Positions 1 to 6,939 of a DNA stretch of 13,696 nucleotides are shown here, in pieces. The notes under the pieces are model-generated. The model saw only the letters and a program-made list of their open reading frames with translations. It ran no database searches and was not told the DNA's origin. Location: assembly GCA_030052355.1 (NCBI GenBank), contig JASIGS010000384.1:1-13696 (forward strand), read 5' to 3'. Origin of the DNA: Streptosporangiaceae bacterium. Lineage in GTDB: Bacteria; Actinomycetota; Actinomycetes; Streptosporangiales; Streptosporangiaceae. Numbering within the stretch: position 1 is the first letter of the stretch; each line of letters opens with the position of its first letter. The translations under genes and the position numbers were made by a program.

Positions 1-58
1 GGTGCGTAGCGCCTGGCGGCTGGGCTGAGGCTGGCGACTGACTGGCTGCAGGCATCAT
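1..58 (-). CDS. Possible N-terminal start of a leftward gene, cut by the window edge
   Basis: Reading leftward from tandem ATG codons at 58 and 55, the frame stays open to the left edge and gives 19 residues (MMPAASQSPASAQPPGATH). An AGAGG-like ribosome binding site lies about 7 nt upstream of the first ATG on the minus strand. The peptide is Ala/Pro/Ser-rich, like the unstructured start of many actinobacterial proteins, and no family can be named. The position fits a gene divergent from the fusion gene at 328, with the shared regulatory region between them. An open frame of 19 codons is weak evidence in GC-rich DNA, so this is tentative. Confidence 0.25.
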   Translation of the reverse strand, partial: MMPAASQSPASAQPPGATH

Positions 59-182
59 GGCAAACCTCTTCAGAGCGGGGCGGAGGCCTCCTTAACCGTA
101 ATAGCTGGCAGATCGGGCCGGCAAGGGTCGCGCCCGGTGCGGGTAGGGTGCCCGAGAGTCGGCCGGGGCCCAGGCGGCATAC

Positions 183-210
183 TTGACGGGCGAAATACCC
201 GGCATAACCA
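183..210 (+). promoter_or_regulatory. Candidate sigma-70-type promoter for the aminotransferase-SDR gene
   Basis: A TTGACG hexamer at 183-188 is followed after 16 bp by TAACCA at 205-210. The -35 is a close match to TTGACA and the -10 is only partial. The start of transcription would fall near 217, inside the inverted repeat at 213-228, leaving a leader of roughly 110 nt before the ATG at 328. This rests on hexamer matching alone. Confidence 0.35.
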
Positions 211-212
211 CT

Positions 213-228
213 GTGACGTGAGCGTCAC
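213..228. promoter_or_regulatory. Inverted repeat GTGACG-TGAG-CGTCAC, probable operator
   Basis: Perfect 6-bp arms (213-218 and 223-228) flank a 4-bp centre. With the preceding T it reads TGTGA-N8-TCAC, reminiscent of a CRP/FNR-type site but with two bases too many in the centre. It begins 2 bp after the candidate -10 and covers the predicted transcription start, where a repressor would act. The binding protein is unknown. Confidence 0.4.
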
Positions 229-327
229 CTGAAGCCAGGCACCCTGGGCGCCGGTACGTCAAGATAGTCAGCACCACATCTGGGCCAGGCCGGGCCCCTG
301 TTGGCGCTGTGACCGCCGAGGAGAAGC

Positions 328-2847
328 ATGCCGTTCGACCTCACCAGCACGCTGGCTGCGCGTTCCGGGGAGAACTACGCCCTGCACGAGCGGTACATGA
401 ACCGGCAGCTCGCCAGGACGCTGAAGACACTCGGGTTCGACCGCAACTACGTCCGGGGCGAGGGCTGCTACCTCTACGACGACGACGGCCAGCGCTACCT
501 CGACTTCCTGTCCGGTTTCGGCGTCTACGCCCTCGGGCGCAGCCATCCGGCCATCAAGGCCGCCCTGCATCAGGCGCTGGACCTGGACCTGCCGAACATG
601 ATCCAGCTGGACTGCGCGCTGCTGCCCGGGCTGCTCGCCGAGCAGCTTGCCGGTCGCGCGCACGCCGGGATCAGCCGGGCCTTCTTCTGCAACTCCGGCA
701 CGGAGTCGATCGAGGCAGCGATCAAGTTCGCCCGGCAGGCGACGCAGCGACCGAAGATCCTGTACGCCGAGCACGCCTTCCACGGGCTGACGACCGGGAG
801 CCTGGCGCTCAACGGCGGCAAGGAGTTCCGTGCCGGGTTCGGCGCGCTGCTGCCGGGCACCCTCCCCGTGCCATTCGGCGATCTCGCGGCGCTGGAGGCC
901 CAGCTGAGCGGCGGCGACGCAGCCGCGTTCATCGTCGAGCCGATCCAGGGCAAGGGCGTCTACTGCGCACCGCCGGAGTACTGGAAGGCGGCACAGGAGG
1001 CGTGCCGCCGGCACGGCACCCTGCTCGTGATCGACGAGGTGCAGACCGGCCTCGGCCGGACCGGCCGGTTTTTCTGCCACGAGCACTGGGGTCTTGAGCC
1101 CGACATCATCACGATCTCGAAGGCCCTGTCCGGCGGCTTCGTGCCGGTCGGGGCGATGCTGACGACCGACAAGATCTTCGCGAGCGTCTACGAGTCGATG
1201 GAGGACGCGCTCAAGCACTCCACGACGTTCGGCCGCAACCAGCTGGCCATGGTGGCCGGCCTGGCCACGCTCGCCGCCCTGGACGACGAGGACATCGTGG
1301 CCAGGGCGCAGCGGACCGGCCTGGCGCTGCAGGACGGACTGCGGTCGCTGGCCGCCAGGTACCCGCTGATCAAGGACGTCCGCGGCCTCGGCCTGATGAT
1401 CGGCATCGAGTTCGGCGAGCCGGAATCCAAGGCGGCAGCGATGCGGTTCCGGGCGATCGAGCGGCTCAGGAACGGCATGTTCTCCCAGCTGGTCGTCGTT
1501 CCCCTATTCCACCGGCACCGCGTGCTCACGCAGGTGGCCGCAGACAACGTCAACATCGTCAAGCTGCTGCCGCCGCTGATCGCTGGCCAGGAGGAGGTCG
1601 ACTACTTCCTCAACGCTTTCGAGGACGTGATGGCCGACGCCCACCGCGGATCGGGACTGACCGTGGAGTTCGGGCGGACGATGGCCAGGAACGCGCTGGC
1701 ACGCAAGCCGCGGCCGGCCGCCACTGCCCGGCCGGTAGCGCGGACCGAGGCGCCCGGCGTGCGGGTCAGCCTGCCCGCCGGCACGTCAGCCGGGCCGGGC
1801 ACGACCCTGCAGCCAGCCGACCGGGTCCTGGTCACGGGTGCCACGGGGTTCATCGGCTCGGCCGTCGCGCGCGCGCTGCTCGAGCGGGGAGCCCACGTGG
1901 TGGCGGCGGTCGAGCCCGGCGCGGACGACCGGAACCTCCGCGGCCTGGACGTCGAGCGGGTGGCGCTTGACGTCCGTGATCGCACCGCCGTCAGGTCGGC
2001 CTGCGAAGGCGCGCGCTTCGTGTTCCACCTGGCCGCGATCTACCGGTTCTGGGCCAGGGACCAGCGGATCTTCCAGGCAGTGAACGTGGGCGGGACGGTG
2101 AATGTGCTCGACGCGGTCCGCGCCGCTGGCTGCGAGCGGCTCGTGTACACCTCGACCGTCGGCGTGCTCGGGCTGGAAGGGACAAAGCGGGGCGAGCCGG
2201 CCGACGAGACGTGCTACGCCGACGCCAAGCACCTGTTCGGCGAGTACAAGAGGACCAAGTACGCGGCCGAGCACGAGGTGCTCAGGGCCGCCGCCGAGGG
2301 CCTGGACGTGTGCAGCGTGCTGCCGACGTTCCCGCTCGGGCCCGGCGACCTGGGCCCCACGCCGACCGGGAAGCTCATCGTGTACTTCCTCAACGGCAGG
2401 ATGCCTGGCTACGTCGACAGCGCCGTCAACGTGGCGCACGTCGACGATGTGGCACTCGGGCACCTGGCGGCGCTGGAGCACGGCAGCCGGGGCCGCAGTT
2501 ACATCCTTGGCGGGGAGAACCTGTCGGTCCGCGCGATCCTGCAGACGCTGGCCAGCTATACCGGGCTGCCGCTGCCGCGCCGGCAGGTGCCGATGTCGCT
2601 CGCGATCGCCACCGGCGCGGCGTCGCAGCTGGTCGAGGGCCAGCTGCTGCGGCGCGAGCCGAGCGTGCCGCTGGCCGGGGCGCGGATGGCCGCCACAAAG
2701 ATGATCTTTACCGACGACAGGGCGCGGGCAGAGATCGGCCACAAGTCGCGCCCGGCCCGGCTGGCGATCGAGGAGTCCGCGCGGTGGTTCGCGGACAACG
2801 GCTACGTCTCCGCCGCCCGCCGGGCGGCCATCAAGTGGCAGGACTAG
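328..2847 (+). CDS. Class III PLP aminotransferase fused to HpnA-like NAD-dependent epimerase/SDR
   Basis: An 839-residue two-enzyme chain. Residues 1 to about 450 form a complete class III aminotransferase: FFCNSGTE near 119-126 for cofactor phosphate, VIDEVQTGLGRTG with D236 for the pyridine nitrogen, and the PLP lysine K265 in TISKALSGGF. An Ala/Pro/Arg-rich linker covers about 455-497. Residues about 498-839 form an extended SDR with the Rossmann motif VTGATGFIG (G504, G507, G510), a serine at 609 in YTSTVG, and the catalytic pair Y640/K644 in YKRTK. The SDR half has HpnA-like stretches (PTPTGKLIVYFLNGRMPGYV, NVAHVDDVALGHLAALEHG, YILGGENLS). The aminotransferase half looks like the enzyme of Streptomyces hopanoid clusters that aminates the C35 side chain (HpnO type). 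Both family assignments are from memory. The ATG at 328 has a GAGGAG site at 318-323. No squalene-hopene cyclase, hpnH or hpnG gene is nearby, so a hopanoid role is inference; another amino-sugar or polyol-type substrate is possible. The fusion itself is certain: no stop or frame change occurs between the halves. Confidence 0.9.
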   Translation: MPFDLTSTLAARSGENYALHERYMNRQLARTLKTLGFDRNYVRGEGCYLYDDDGQRYLDFLSGFGVYALGRSHPAIKAALHQALDLDLPNMIQLDCALLPGLLAEQLAGRAHAGISRAFFCNSGTESIEAAIKFARQATQRPKILYAEHAFHGLTTGSLALNGGKEFRAGFGALLPGTLPVPFGDLAALEAQLSGGDAAAFIVEPIQGKGVYCAPPEYWKAAQEACRRHGTLLVIDEVQTGLGRTGRFFCHEHWGLEPDIITISKALSGGFVPVGAMLTTDKIFASVYESMEDALKHSTTFGRNQLAMVAGLATLAALDDEDIVARAQRTGLALQDGLRSLAARYPLIKDVRGLGLMIGIEFGEPESKAAAMRFRAIERLRNGMFSQLVVVPLFHRHRVLTQVAADNVNIVKLLPPLIAGQEEVDYFLNAFEDVMADAHRGSGLTVEFGRTMARNALARKPRPAATARPVARTEAPGVRVSLPAGTSAGPGTTLQPADRVLVTGATGFIGSAVARALLERGAHVVAAVEPGADDRNLRGLDVERVALDVRDRTAVRSACEGARFVFHLAAIYRFWARDQRIFQAVNVGGTVNVLDAVRAAGCERLVYTSTVGVLGLEGTKRGEPADETCYADAKHLFGEYKRTKYAAEHEVLRAAAEGLDVCSVLPTFPLGPGDLGPTPTGKLIVYFLNGRMPGYVDSAVNVAHVDDVALGHLAALEHGSRGRSYILGGENLSVRAILQTLASYTGLPLPRRQVPMSLAIATGAASQLVEGQLLRREPSVPLAGARMAATKMIFTDDRARAEIGHKSRPARLAIEESARWFADNGYVSAARRAAIKWQD

Positions 2848-2855
2848 GACATCCC

Positions 2856-3728
2856 CTACGAGGGAGCCTTCGCCTGCGGGAGCCTGACCGCACCGCGCCT
2901 GGCGGGCGCCGCCGACGGAGGCGGGACCACCGGCCCGATGTCGCCGTCAGGCGCTTCGTCCAGGTCAACGATCACCGGAGCGTGGTCGCTTGGGCCGGTG
3001 CCTTTGCGGGCCTGACGATCGACCCACGCCGCGCGGACCCGGTCCTCCACCGCGGCCGTGCCGAGCACCAGGTCGATCCGCATGCCCAGGTCCTGGTGGA
3101 ACATCCCGGCCCGGTAGTCCCAGTAGGTGAAGATGCGCCGGCCTGGCCAGCGGTCCCGCACCACGTCATGCAGCCCGGCCGCGAGCAGGCCGCGGAGGGC
3201 GGCGCGCTCCGGCTCGGTGACGTGGGTCTGCCCGGCGTAGGCGTCCGGGTCGAAGACGTCGTCATCGGCCGGCGCGATGTTCATGTCACCGCAGACGAGC
3301 GCGGCCGGCGCGCCCGCCTTGACCACCTGCTCGAGCGCGGCCAGCCAGGCGAGCTTGTACTGGTAGTGGTCGGAGCCGGGCACCCGGCCGTTCGGCACGT
3401 AGACCGAGTGCACGCGCACTCCGCCGCACGTGGCGGCCACCGCGCGTGCCTCGGGTTCAGGAAAGCCCGGCGCGCCAGCCAGTCCCGTCACCACGTCATC
3501 CAGGCCGGCCCGGGACAGGATGGCGACGCCATTCCAGCGGGCCTCGCCGTGCGCGGCGGCCTGGTAGCCGCGGGCCGCGAGTTCGTCGCCGAGCAGGCTG
3601 TCAAATGCCTCGTCGGGGAGCTTGGTCTCCTGCAGGCAGACCACATCGGGCTGTCGCTCGTCCAGCCACGGGAGCAGGCGGGGCATGCGCTGCTTGACGG
3701 AGTTCACGTTCCAGGTGGCGACCCGCAC
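2856..3728 (-). CDS. xthA: Exodeoxyribonuclease III (AP endonuclease, EEP family)
   Basis: Cytosolic DNA-repair nuclease that cleaves 5' of abasic sites and trims 3' ends in base-excision repair. The 290-residue product has the whole family signature: N7 in TWNVNS, E34 in LQETKL, Y110 in VYVPNGR, D148 and N150 in CGDMNIAP, and D248/H249 in PSDHAPV, with RIDLVLG at about 217-223. The family-typical N-terminus (MRVATWNVNSVKQR) fixes the start at the GTG at 3728. There is no Shine-Dalgarno sequence, and a TAGTGT -10-like hexamer lies 7 nt upstream, so the message may be leaderless. The last ~30 residues are a Pro/Ala/Arg-rich tail after the normal domain end. The gene converges on the upstream fusion gene with 8 bp between stop codons. 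Confidence 0.95.
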   Translation of the reverse strand: MRVATWNVNSVKQRMPRLLPWLDERQPDVVCLQETKLPDEAFDSLLGDELAARGYQAAAHGEARWNGVAILSRAGLDDVVTGLAGAPGFPEPEARAVAATCGGVRVHSVYVPNGRVPGSDHYQYKLAWLAALEQVVKAGAPAALVCGDMNIAPADDDVFDPDAYAGQTHVTEPERAALRGLLAAGLHDVVRDRWPGRRIFTYWDYRAGMFHQDLGMRIDLVLGTAAVEDRVRAAWVDRQARKGTGPSDHAPVIVDLDEAPDGDIGPVVPPPSAAPARRGAVRLPQAKAPS

Positions 3729-3734
3729 CGGGCC

Positions 3735-3741
3735 TACACTA
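3735..3741. promoter_or_regulatory. Overlapping back-to-back -10-like elements for exonuclease III and the membrane protein
   Basis: Only 23 bp separate the two divergent start codons. The top strand carries TACACT at 3735-3740, 11 nt before the ATG at 3752. The bottom strand carries TAGTGT at 3741-3736, 7 nt before the GTG at 3728. Neither gene has a recognisable ribosome binding site, which fits leaderless or near-leaderless transcripts. I found no convincing -35 for either direction. Confidence 0.35.
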
Positions 3742-3751
3742 GTCGCCCGGC

Positions 3752-4525
3752 ATGACAGGCGGTGTGGTGGCCAGATTCAGGAAAGTAGCCGTCGCGGTCG
3801 CGCTCCTCGGGGGGATCGCCTGCGCTGGATGCAGCGCCCAGACGTCGCCGCCGCCTGCGGCCTCCGTGCAGTCGTGCATCCAGTTCGGCATCAGCGCGAT
3901 CGAGCATCACGTCATGGTCAGGACGTTGCCTCCAGCGTGCCGTGGCCTGAGCCGGGCGCAGGTGAACTTCGCCGTCGGCAGCGCGGTCCGTTCGGTGGCG
4001 GGCCGGGTGCCTGGAAAGGCCAGGGAGCGAGCGCGTGCGGCCAGGATCGCGCCGCTGCTCGGCGACCTCGTCAAGCAGGTCCCGCCGTCGCGCCCGGCGG
4101 CGCCGGCGGCTCCGCCAGCGGCCAGCCAGATCAGCCGCGGCACGCTCCGGCTGCTCGCGCTGGGATTCTGGGTCCTGACGGTTGGCATCGGCACGTGGAT
4201 GCTGAGCAGGTGGTTCACGCGCCGGATGCTCAGGCGCCTGGGCCGCGGGTCCGGTGACCCCGAGACGCTCTCGCCGGCCGTCGCGCTTGGCCACTTCAGC
4301 CTGGCGGTGACCGGCCTGCTGGCGTGGATCGGATACGTGGTGTCGGGCGTCTCCATCGTCGGCTGGATAGCGGGCGCGATGCTGCTGCCGACGGCCGGCA
4401 TCGGCATGGCGCTGGTGACCCTCGGACCTGAACGGCGCCGGTCCACCTTCGTCATCGCCGCGCACATCGCGCTGGCGGTGACCACCATGGTGTTCACGCT
4501 GCTGGCCGTCGTCGGCGCTGGCTAG
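3752..4525 (+). CDS. Hypothetical membrane protein: exported N-terminal domain plus four TM helices
   Basis: I do not recognise a named family. The 257 residues begin with a basic start and a hydrophobic export segment (about 12-27, ending GIACAGC; the lipobox fit is poor). An exported region of about 30-128 follows, with two cysteines (C42, C63) that could pair, then a Pro/Ala-rich stretch (111-125). Four hydrophobic helices lie at about 131-152, 176-198, 200-224 and 234-256. Single histidines occur in the second and fourth (H181 in LGHFSLAV, H238 in AAHIALAV), an arrangement compatible with, but not proof of, a metal or heme site. No ribosome binding site is visible before the ATG, and a -10-like TACACT lies 11 nt upstream. 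The gene converges on the following oxidoreductase gene with an 8-bp gap. Confidence 0.75.
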   Translation: MTGGVVARFRKVAVAVALLGGIACAGCSAQTSPPPAASVQSCIQFGISAIEHHVMVRTLPPACRGLSRAQVNFAVGSAVRSVAGRVPGKARERARAARIAPLLGDLVKQVPPSRPAAPAAPPAASQISRGTLRLLALGFWVLTVGIGTWMLSRWFTRRMLRRLGRGSGDPETLSPAVALGHFSLAVTGLLAWIGYVVSGVSIVGWIAGAMLLPTAGIGMALVTLGPERRRSTFVIAAHIALAVTTMVFTLLAVVGAG

Positions 4526-4533
4526 GCGCGTCG

Positions 4534-5463
4534 CTAAGCCGAGCCCTCCTGCAGTCGCGGCATGACGGCCGACGCCAGCAGTTCGGCGTGCTCGCCCTGC
4601 TCGAACAGCGGGGTGAAGAGGATCAGCTCGGCTCCGGCGTCGGCGACCTGGCGAAGCTGAGTTACGCAGTCGTCGGCTGTGCCCGCCACCGCCGCCGCCT
4701 CCACATCAGGGGACAGGCGGCCGTACAGCCGTTCCAGCGCCGCGTTGACCTGCCTGCGGGCCCGTCCGGCGTCCGCGTCGATCGCGATGTACACGCGCTT
4801 GGCGAGCTGGAAGCCGGCCGCCGGCTTGCCGGCGTCCGCGAGTGCCCGGCGCACGAGGCTGACCTGGTCGGCGAACTTCGCGGTCGGCGTTGAGCCTGCG
4901 CCGAAGAAGCCGTCGCCGTGCCGCACGGCTCGCCGCAGTGCCGCCGGGCCGGAGCCACCGAACCAGATGGGCGGGTAGGGCTTCTGGAACGGCTTGGGCC
5001 GCATGGTGGCGTTCTTGAGCTGCCAGAACTCGCCGTCGAAGGTGACGCTGGGCTCGGTCCACAGCTCTTTCATCAGCGCCAGCCCCTCGCTGAACGTGGC
5101 GATGTAGCGGTCGGGATCCACGCCGAAAGCGGCGAACGGCCGGAACTTGCCGCCGGTGCCGACGCCGATCTCGATCCGGCCGCGGCTGAGCTGGTCGAGC
5201 GAGCTCAGGCTCTTGGCCAGGTGCACGGGATTGTGCAGCGTGGAGACGAACACGACGCAGCCGAGCCGCAGGTTGCTCGTGCAGGCTGCGGCGAACGTCA
5301 TCACCTCAAGCGGGGCAAGCTGGGAGTCGGGCCCCAGTACCTGCTCCTGTGCCCAGACGCTCTCGAAGCCCAGCTCTTCGGCGCGCCCGAGGTAGGCGCT
5401 GAAGCCCGCCGGGTCGAACTGCCCGTCCGCGTAGAACTGGGGAATCGCGATGGCGAAGCGCAT
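4534..5463 (-). CDS. LLM class flavin-dependent oxidoreductase (probably F420-dependent)
   Basis: A luciferase-like TIM-barrel protein of 309 residues that should use reduced F420 or FMN; substrate unknown. Family features include the N-terminal strand MRFAIAIPQF, the stretch RAEELGFESVWAQEQV, the sequence LRLGCVVFVSTLHNPVHLAK, RGRIEIGVGTGG before the cofactor-phosphate loop, and KPYPPIWFGGSG in the second half. Two in-frame ATGs are possible. I prefer 5463 because AGGA lies 8 nt upstream of it and the strand-1 sequence starts there; the ATG at 5472 has no ribosome binding site. Divergent from the phosphoribosyltransferase fusion gene. F420 rather than FMN is inferred from its actinobacterial family resemblance. 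Confidence 0.88.
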   Translation of the reverse strand: MRFAIAIPQFYADGQFDPAGFSAYLGRAEELGFESVWAQEQVLGPDSQLAPLEVMTFAAACTSNLRLGCVVFVSTLHNPVHLAKSLSSLDQLSRGRIEIGVGTGGKFRPFAAFGVDPDRYIATFSEGLALMKELWTEPSVTFDGEFWQLKNATMRPKPFQKPYPPIWFGGSGPAALRRAVRHGDGFFGAGSTPTAKFADQVSLVRRALADAGKPAAGFQLAKRVYIAIDADAGRARRQVNAALERLYGRLSPDVEAAAVAGTADDCVTQLRQVADAGAELILFTPLFEQGEHAELLASAVMPRLQEGSA

Positions 5464-5513
5464 AGCCGGCATCCTAGTGACCCGGGGGCGTCACGCCTGG
5501 CTTGCCCGCTGCG

Positions 5514-5527
5514 GCCGGAAATCCGGC
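5514..5527. promoter_or_regulatory. Palindrome GCCGGA-AA-TCCGGC in a divergent promoter region
   Basis: Perfect 6-bp arms surround a 2-bp centre, 21 bp before the GTG at 5548 and about 50 bp from the start of the divergent LLM gene. It could be an operator serving either or both genes. As RNA it would be a tight stem upstream of the ribosome binding site, though a 2-nt loop makes a hairpin less likely than a DNA-binding site. Confidence 0.3.
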
Positions 5528-5547
5528 GGTGCGACGATAGGAGGGAA

Positions 5548-6843
5548 GTGGCCTTTTCCGATCGCACGGACGCTGGCCGGCAGCTCGCCGCGCGGCTGGA
5601 GTACCTGCACGGCGAGCCGGCCGTGGTGCTCGGCCTGCCCAGGGGCGGCGTACCCGTCGCCTACCAGGTCGCCAGGGCGCTTGGCGCGCCGCTCGACGTC
5701 ATCGTGGTCCGCAAGCTCGGGGTGCCGTTCCAGCCGGAGCTCGGCATGGGCGCGGTGGGCGAGGACGGCGCGCGCGTCGTGAACGCGCAGGTACTCGACT
5801 TCGCCGGCGTCGCCGCCGACGGGCTCGCCGCGGTGGAGGAGCGGGAGCGCGCAGAGGTCAGGAGGCGCGCCTCCCGCTACCGGGCCGGCCGGCAGCGTGT
5901 GCCGCTCGACGGGAAGACCGCCGTGATCGTTGACGACGGGGTCGCCACCGGATCCACTGCGCGCGCTGCGTGCGCGGTCGCGCGGGCACTGGGCGCCGCA
6001 CGGGTGGTGCTTGCCGTACCCGTAGCCCCGCCGGGCTGGGAGCATCGCCTCGGCGACGACGCGGACGAGTTCGTCTGCGTCGCCACTCCCGAGCCATTCC
6101 TCGCCATCGGCCAGTTCTACGCGGACTTCTCGCCCACCACTGATGAGGAGGTGATCAGCTGCCTGGCCCGCAGCACCGGGCGCAAGCCGCAGGCCGTGGA
6201 CGAGGAAGTCGGGCTCGACCTCGGCCCGGTCCGGTTGCCCGGCCACCTGACGGTGCCCGTGGCGGCGCCCGGGGTCGTCCTGTTTGCCCACGGCAGTGGC
6301 AGCAGCCGGAGCAGCCCGCGCAATGGCTACGTCGCCGGCATCCTGACGCGGGCGGGCCTTGGCACGCTGCTGTTCGATCTGCTCACTCCCGCGGAAGCGG
6401 CGGACCGCTCAAACGTGTTCGACATCGCGCTGCTGGCCGGACGCCTCACGGCGGCCACGCAGTGGCTTCGCGACCGGCTCGGGTGGCCGGGTTCGATTGG
6501 CTACTTCGGCGCGAGCACCGGCGCGGCCGCCGCGCTGAGCGCCGCCGCCGAGCCGGGCGCGCAGGTAGCCGCCGTGGTGTCCAGGGGCGGCAGGCCGGAC
6601 CTCGCGGGAACCCGACTGCAGGCGGTCAGGTCGCCGACGCTGCTCATCGTCGGCGGTGCCGACGAGGCGGTGCTCGCCCTGAACCGGCAGGCCCAGGCGG
6701 ACCTGCGCGGCGAGAACGAACTGGCTGTCGTGCCCGGCGCTACGCACTTGTTCGAAGAGCCCGGAGCCCTCGCAGCAGTGGCGGAACTGGCACGTGACTG
6801 GTTCGTGCGGCACCTGGCTGCGGGCCGCGCGGACACCTCCTGA
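5548..6843 (+). CDS. Phosphoribosyltransferase fused to dienelactone-hydrolase-type alpha/beta hydrolase
   Basis: A 431-residue fusion. Residues 1 to about 210 are a type I phosphoribosyltransferase: VLGLPRGGVPVAYQVA near the N-terminus and the PRPP loop VIVDDGVATGST with D129, D130 and T134. Residues about 220-431 are an alpha/beta hydrolase of the dienelactone-hydrolase group: oxyanion-side VLFAHGSGSS (H248), nucleophile elbow GASTG with S323, D372 in VGGADEAV and H400 in GATHLF, a complete catalytic triad. Mycobacterium tuberculosis Rv0571c is, from memory, a protein of this architecture; its substrate is unknown to me. The GTG start is chosen because AGGAGGG (5539-5545) lies directly upstream, although the spacing is short, and because homology begins at once. 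The same frame stays open leftward to 4918, but that part is antisense to the LLM gene. No partner gene is co-transcribed. Confidence 0.9.
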   Translation: MAFSDRTDAGRQLAARLEYLHGEPAVVLGLPRGGVPVAYQVARALGAPLDVIVVRKLGVPFQPELGMGAVGEDGARVVNAQVLDFAGVAADGLAAVEERERAEVRRRASRYRAGRQRVPLDGKTAVIVDDGVATGSTARAACAVARALGAARVVLAVPVAPPGWEHRLGDDADEFVCVATPEPFLAIGQFYADFSPTTDEEVISCLARSTGRKPQAVDEEVGLDLGPVRLPGHLTVPVAAPGVVLFAHGSGSSRSSPRNGYVAGILTRAGLGTLLFDLLTPAEAADRSNVFDIALLAGRLTAATQWLRDRLGWPGSIGYFGASTGAAAALSAAAEPGAQVAAVVSRGGRPDLAGTRLQAVRSPTLLIVGGADEAVLALNRQAQADLRGENELAVVPGATHLFEEPGALAAVAELARDWFVRHLAAGRADTS

Positions 6844-6939
6844 CTATCCCAAGGTGGGAATGTCGCCCGTGACCAGGCAAGACCGGTACGGTAGGGCTGC
6901 GGGGGTCCGGGGTCTTCTGGTAAGCAGCAGGACGGTGGC

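Larger units (their letters stand above)
59..327. other. Intergenic regulatory region upstream of the fusion gene
   Basis: About 270 bp without a convincing gene. It contains a perfect 10-bp palindrome GGAGGCCTCC at 82-91, a candidate rightward promoter (183-210), an inverted repeat (213-228), and two short hairpins that would sit in the leader of the fusion-gene transcript: CCAGG-CAC-CCTGG at 235-247 and GGGCC/GGCCC at 282-297. A 61-codon minus-strand frame at 92-277 lacks a family signature and is not called. Confidence 0.5.

Noticed and set aside
82..91. Perfect palindrome GGAGGCCTCC as an operator
   Set aside because: A 10-bp GC-rich palindrome is expected by chance in such DNA and has no matching promoter element; kept only as a note.
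92..277. 61-codon minus-strand frame in the left intergenic region
   Set aside because: No family similarity, composition typical of random GC-rich translation, and it overlaps the promoter and operator signals.
2211..3755. A long rightward open frame (514 codons)
   Set aside because: It overlaps the SDR half in another frame and is antisense to exonuclease III. The Arg/Gly/Ala-rich translation shows no family motif; it is a GC-rich shadow frame.
3752..3840. Lipoprotein signal peptide on the membrane protein
   Set aside because: The residues before C24 and C27 (GIA and CAG) do not fit the lipobox, which needs Leu/Val/Ile at -3; I call only an export or anchor segment.
4918..5547. Upstream extension of the phosphoribosyltransferase frame to an ATG at 4918
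   Set aside because: This part is antisense to the LLM oxidoreductase and matches nothing; AGGAGGG and protein homology put the start at 5548.
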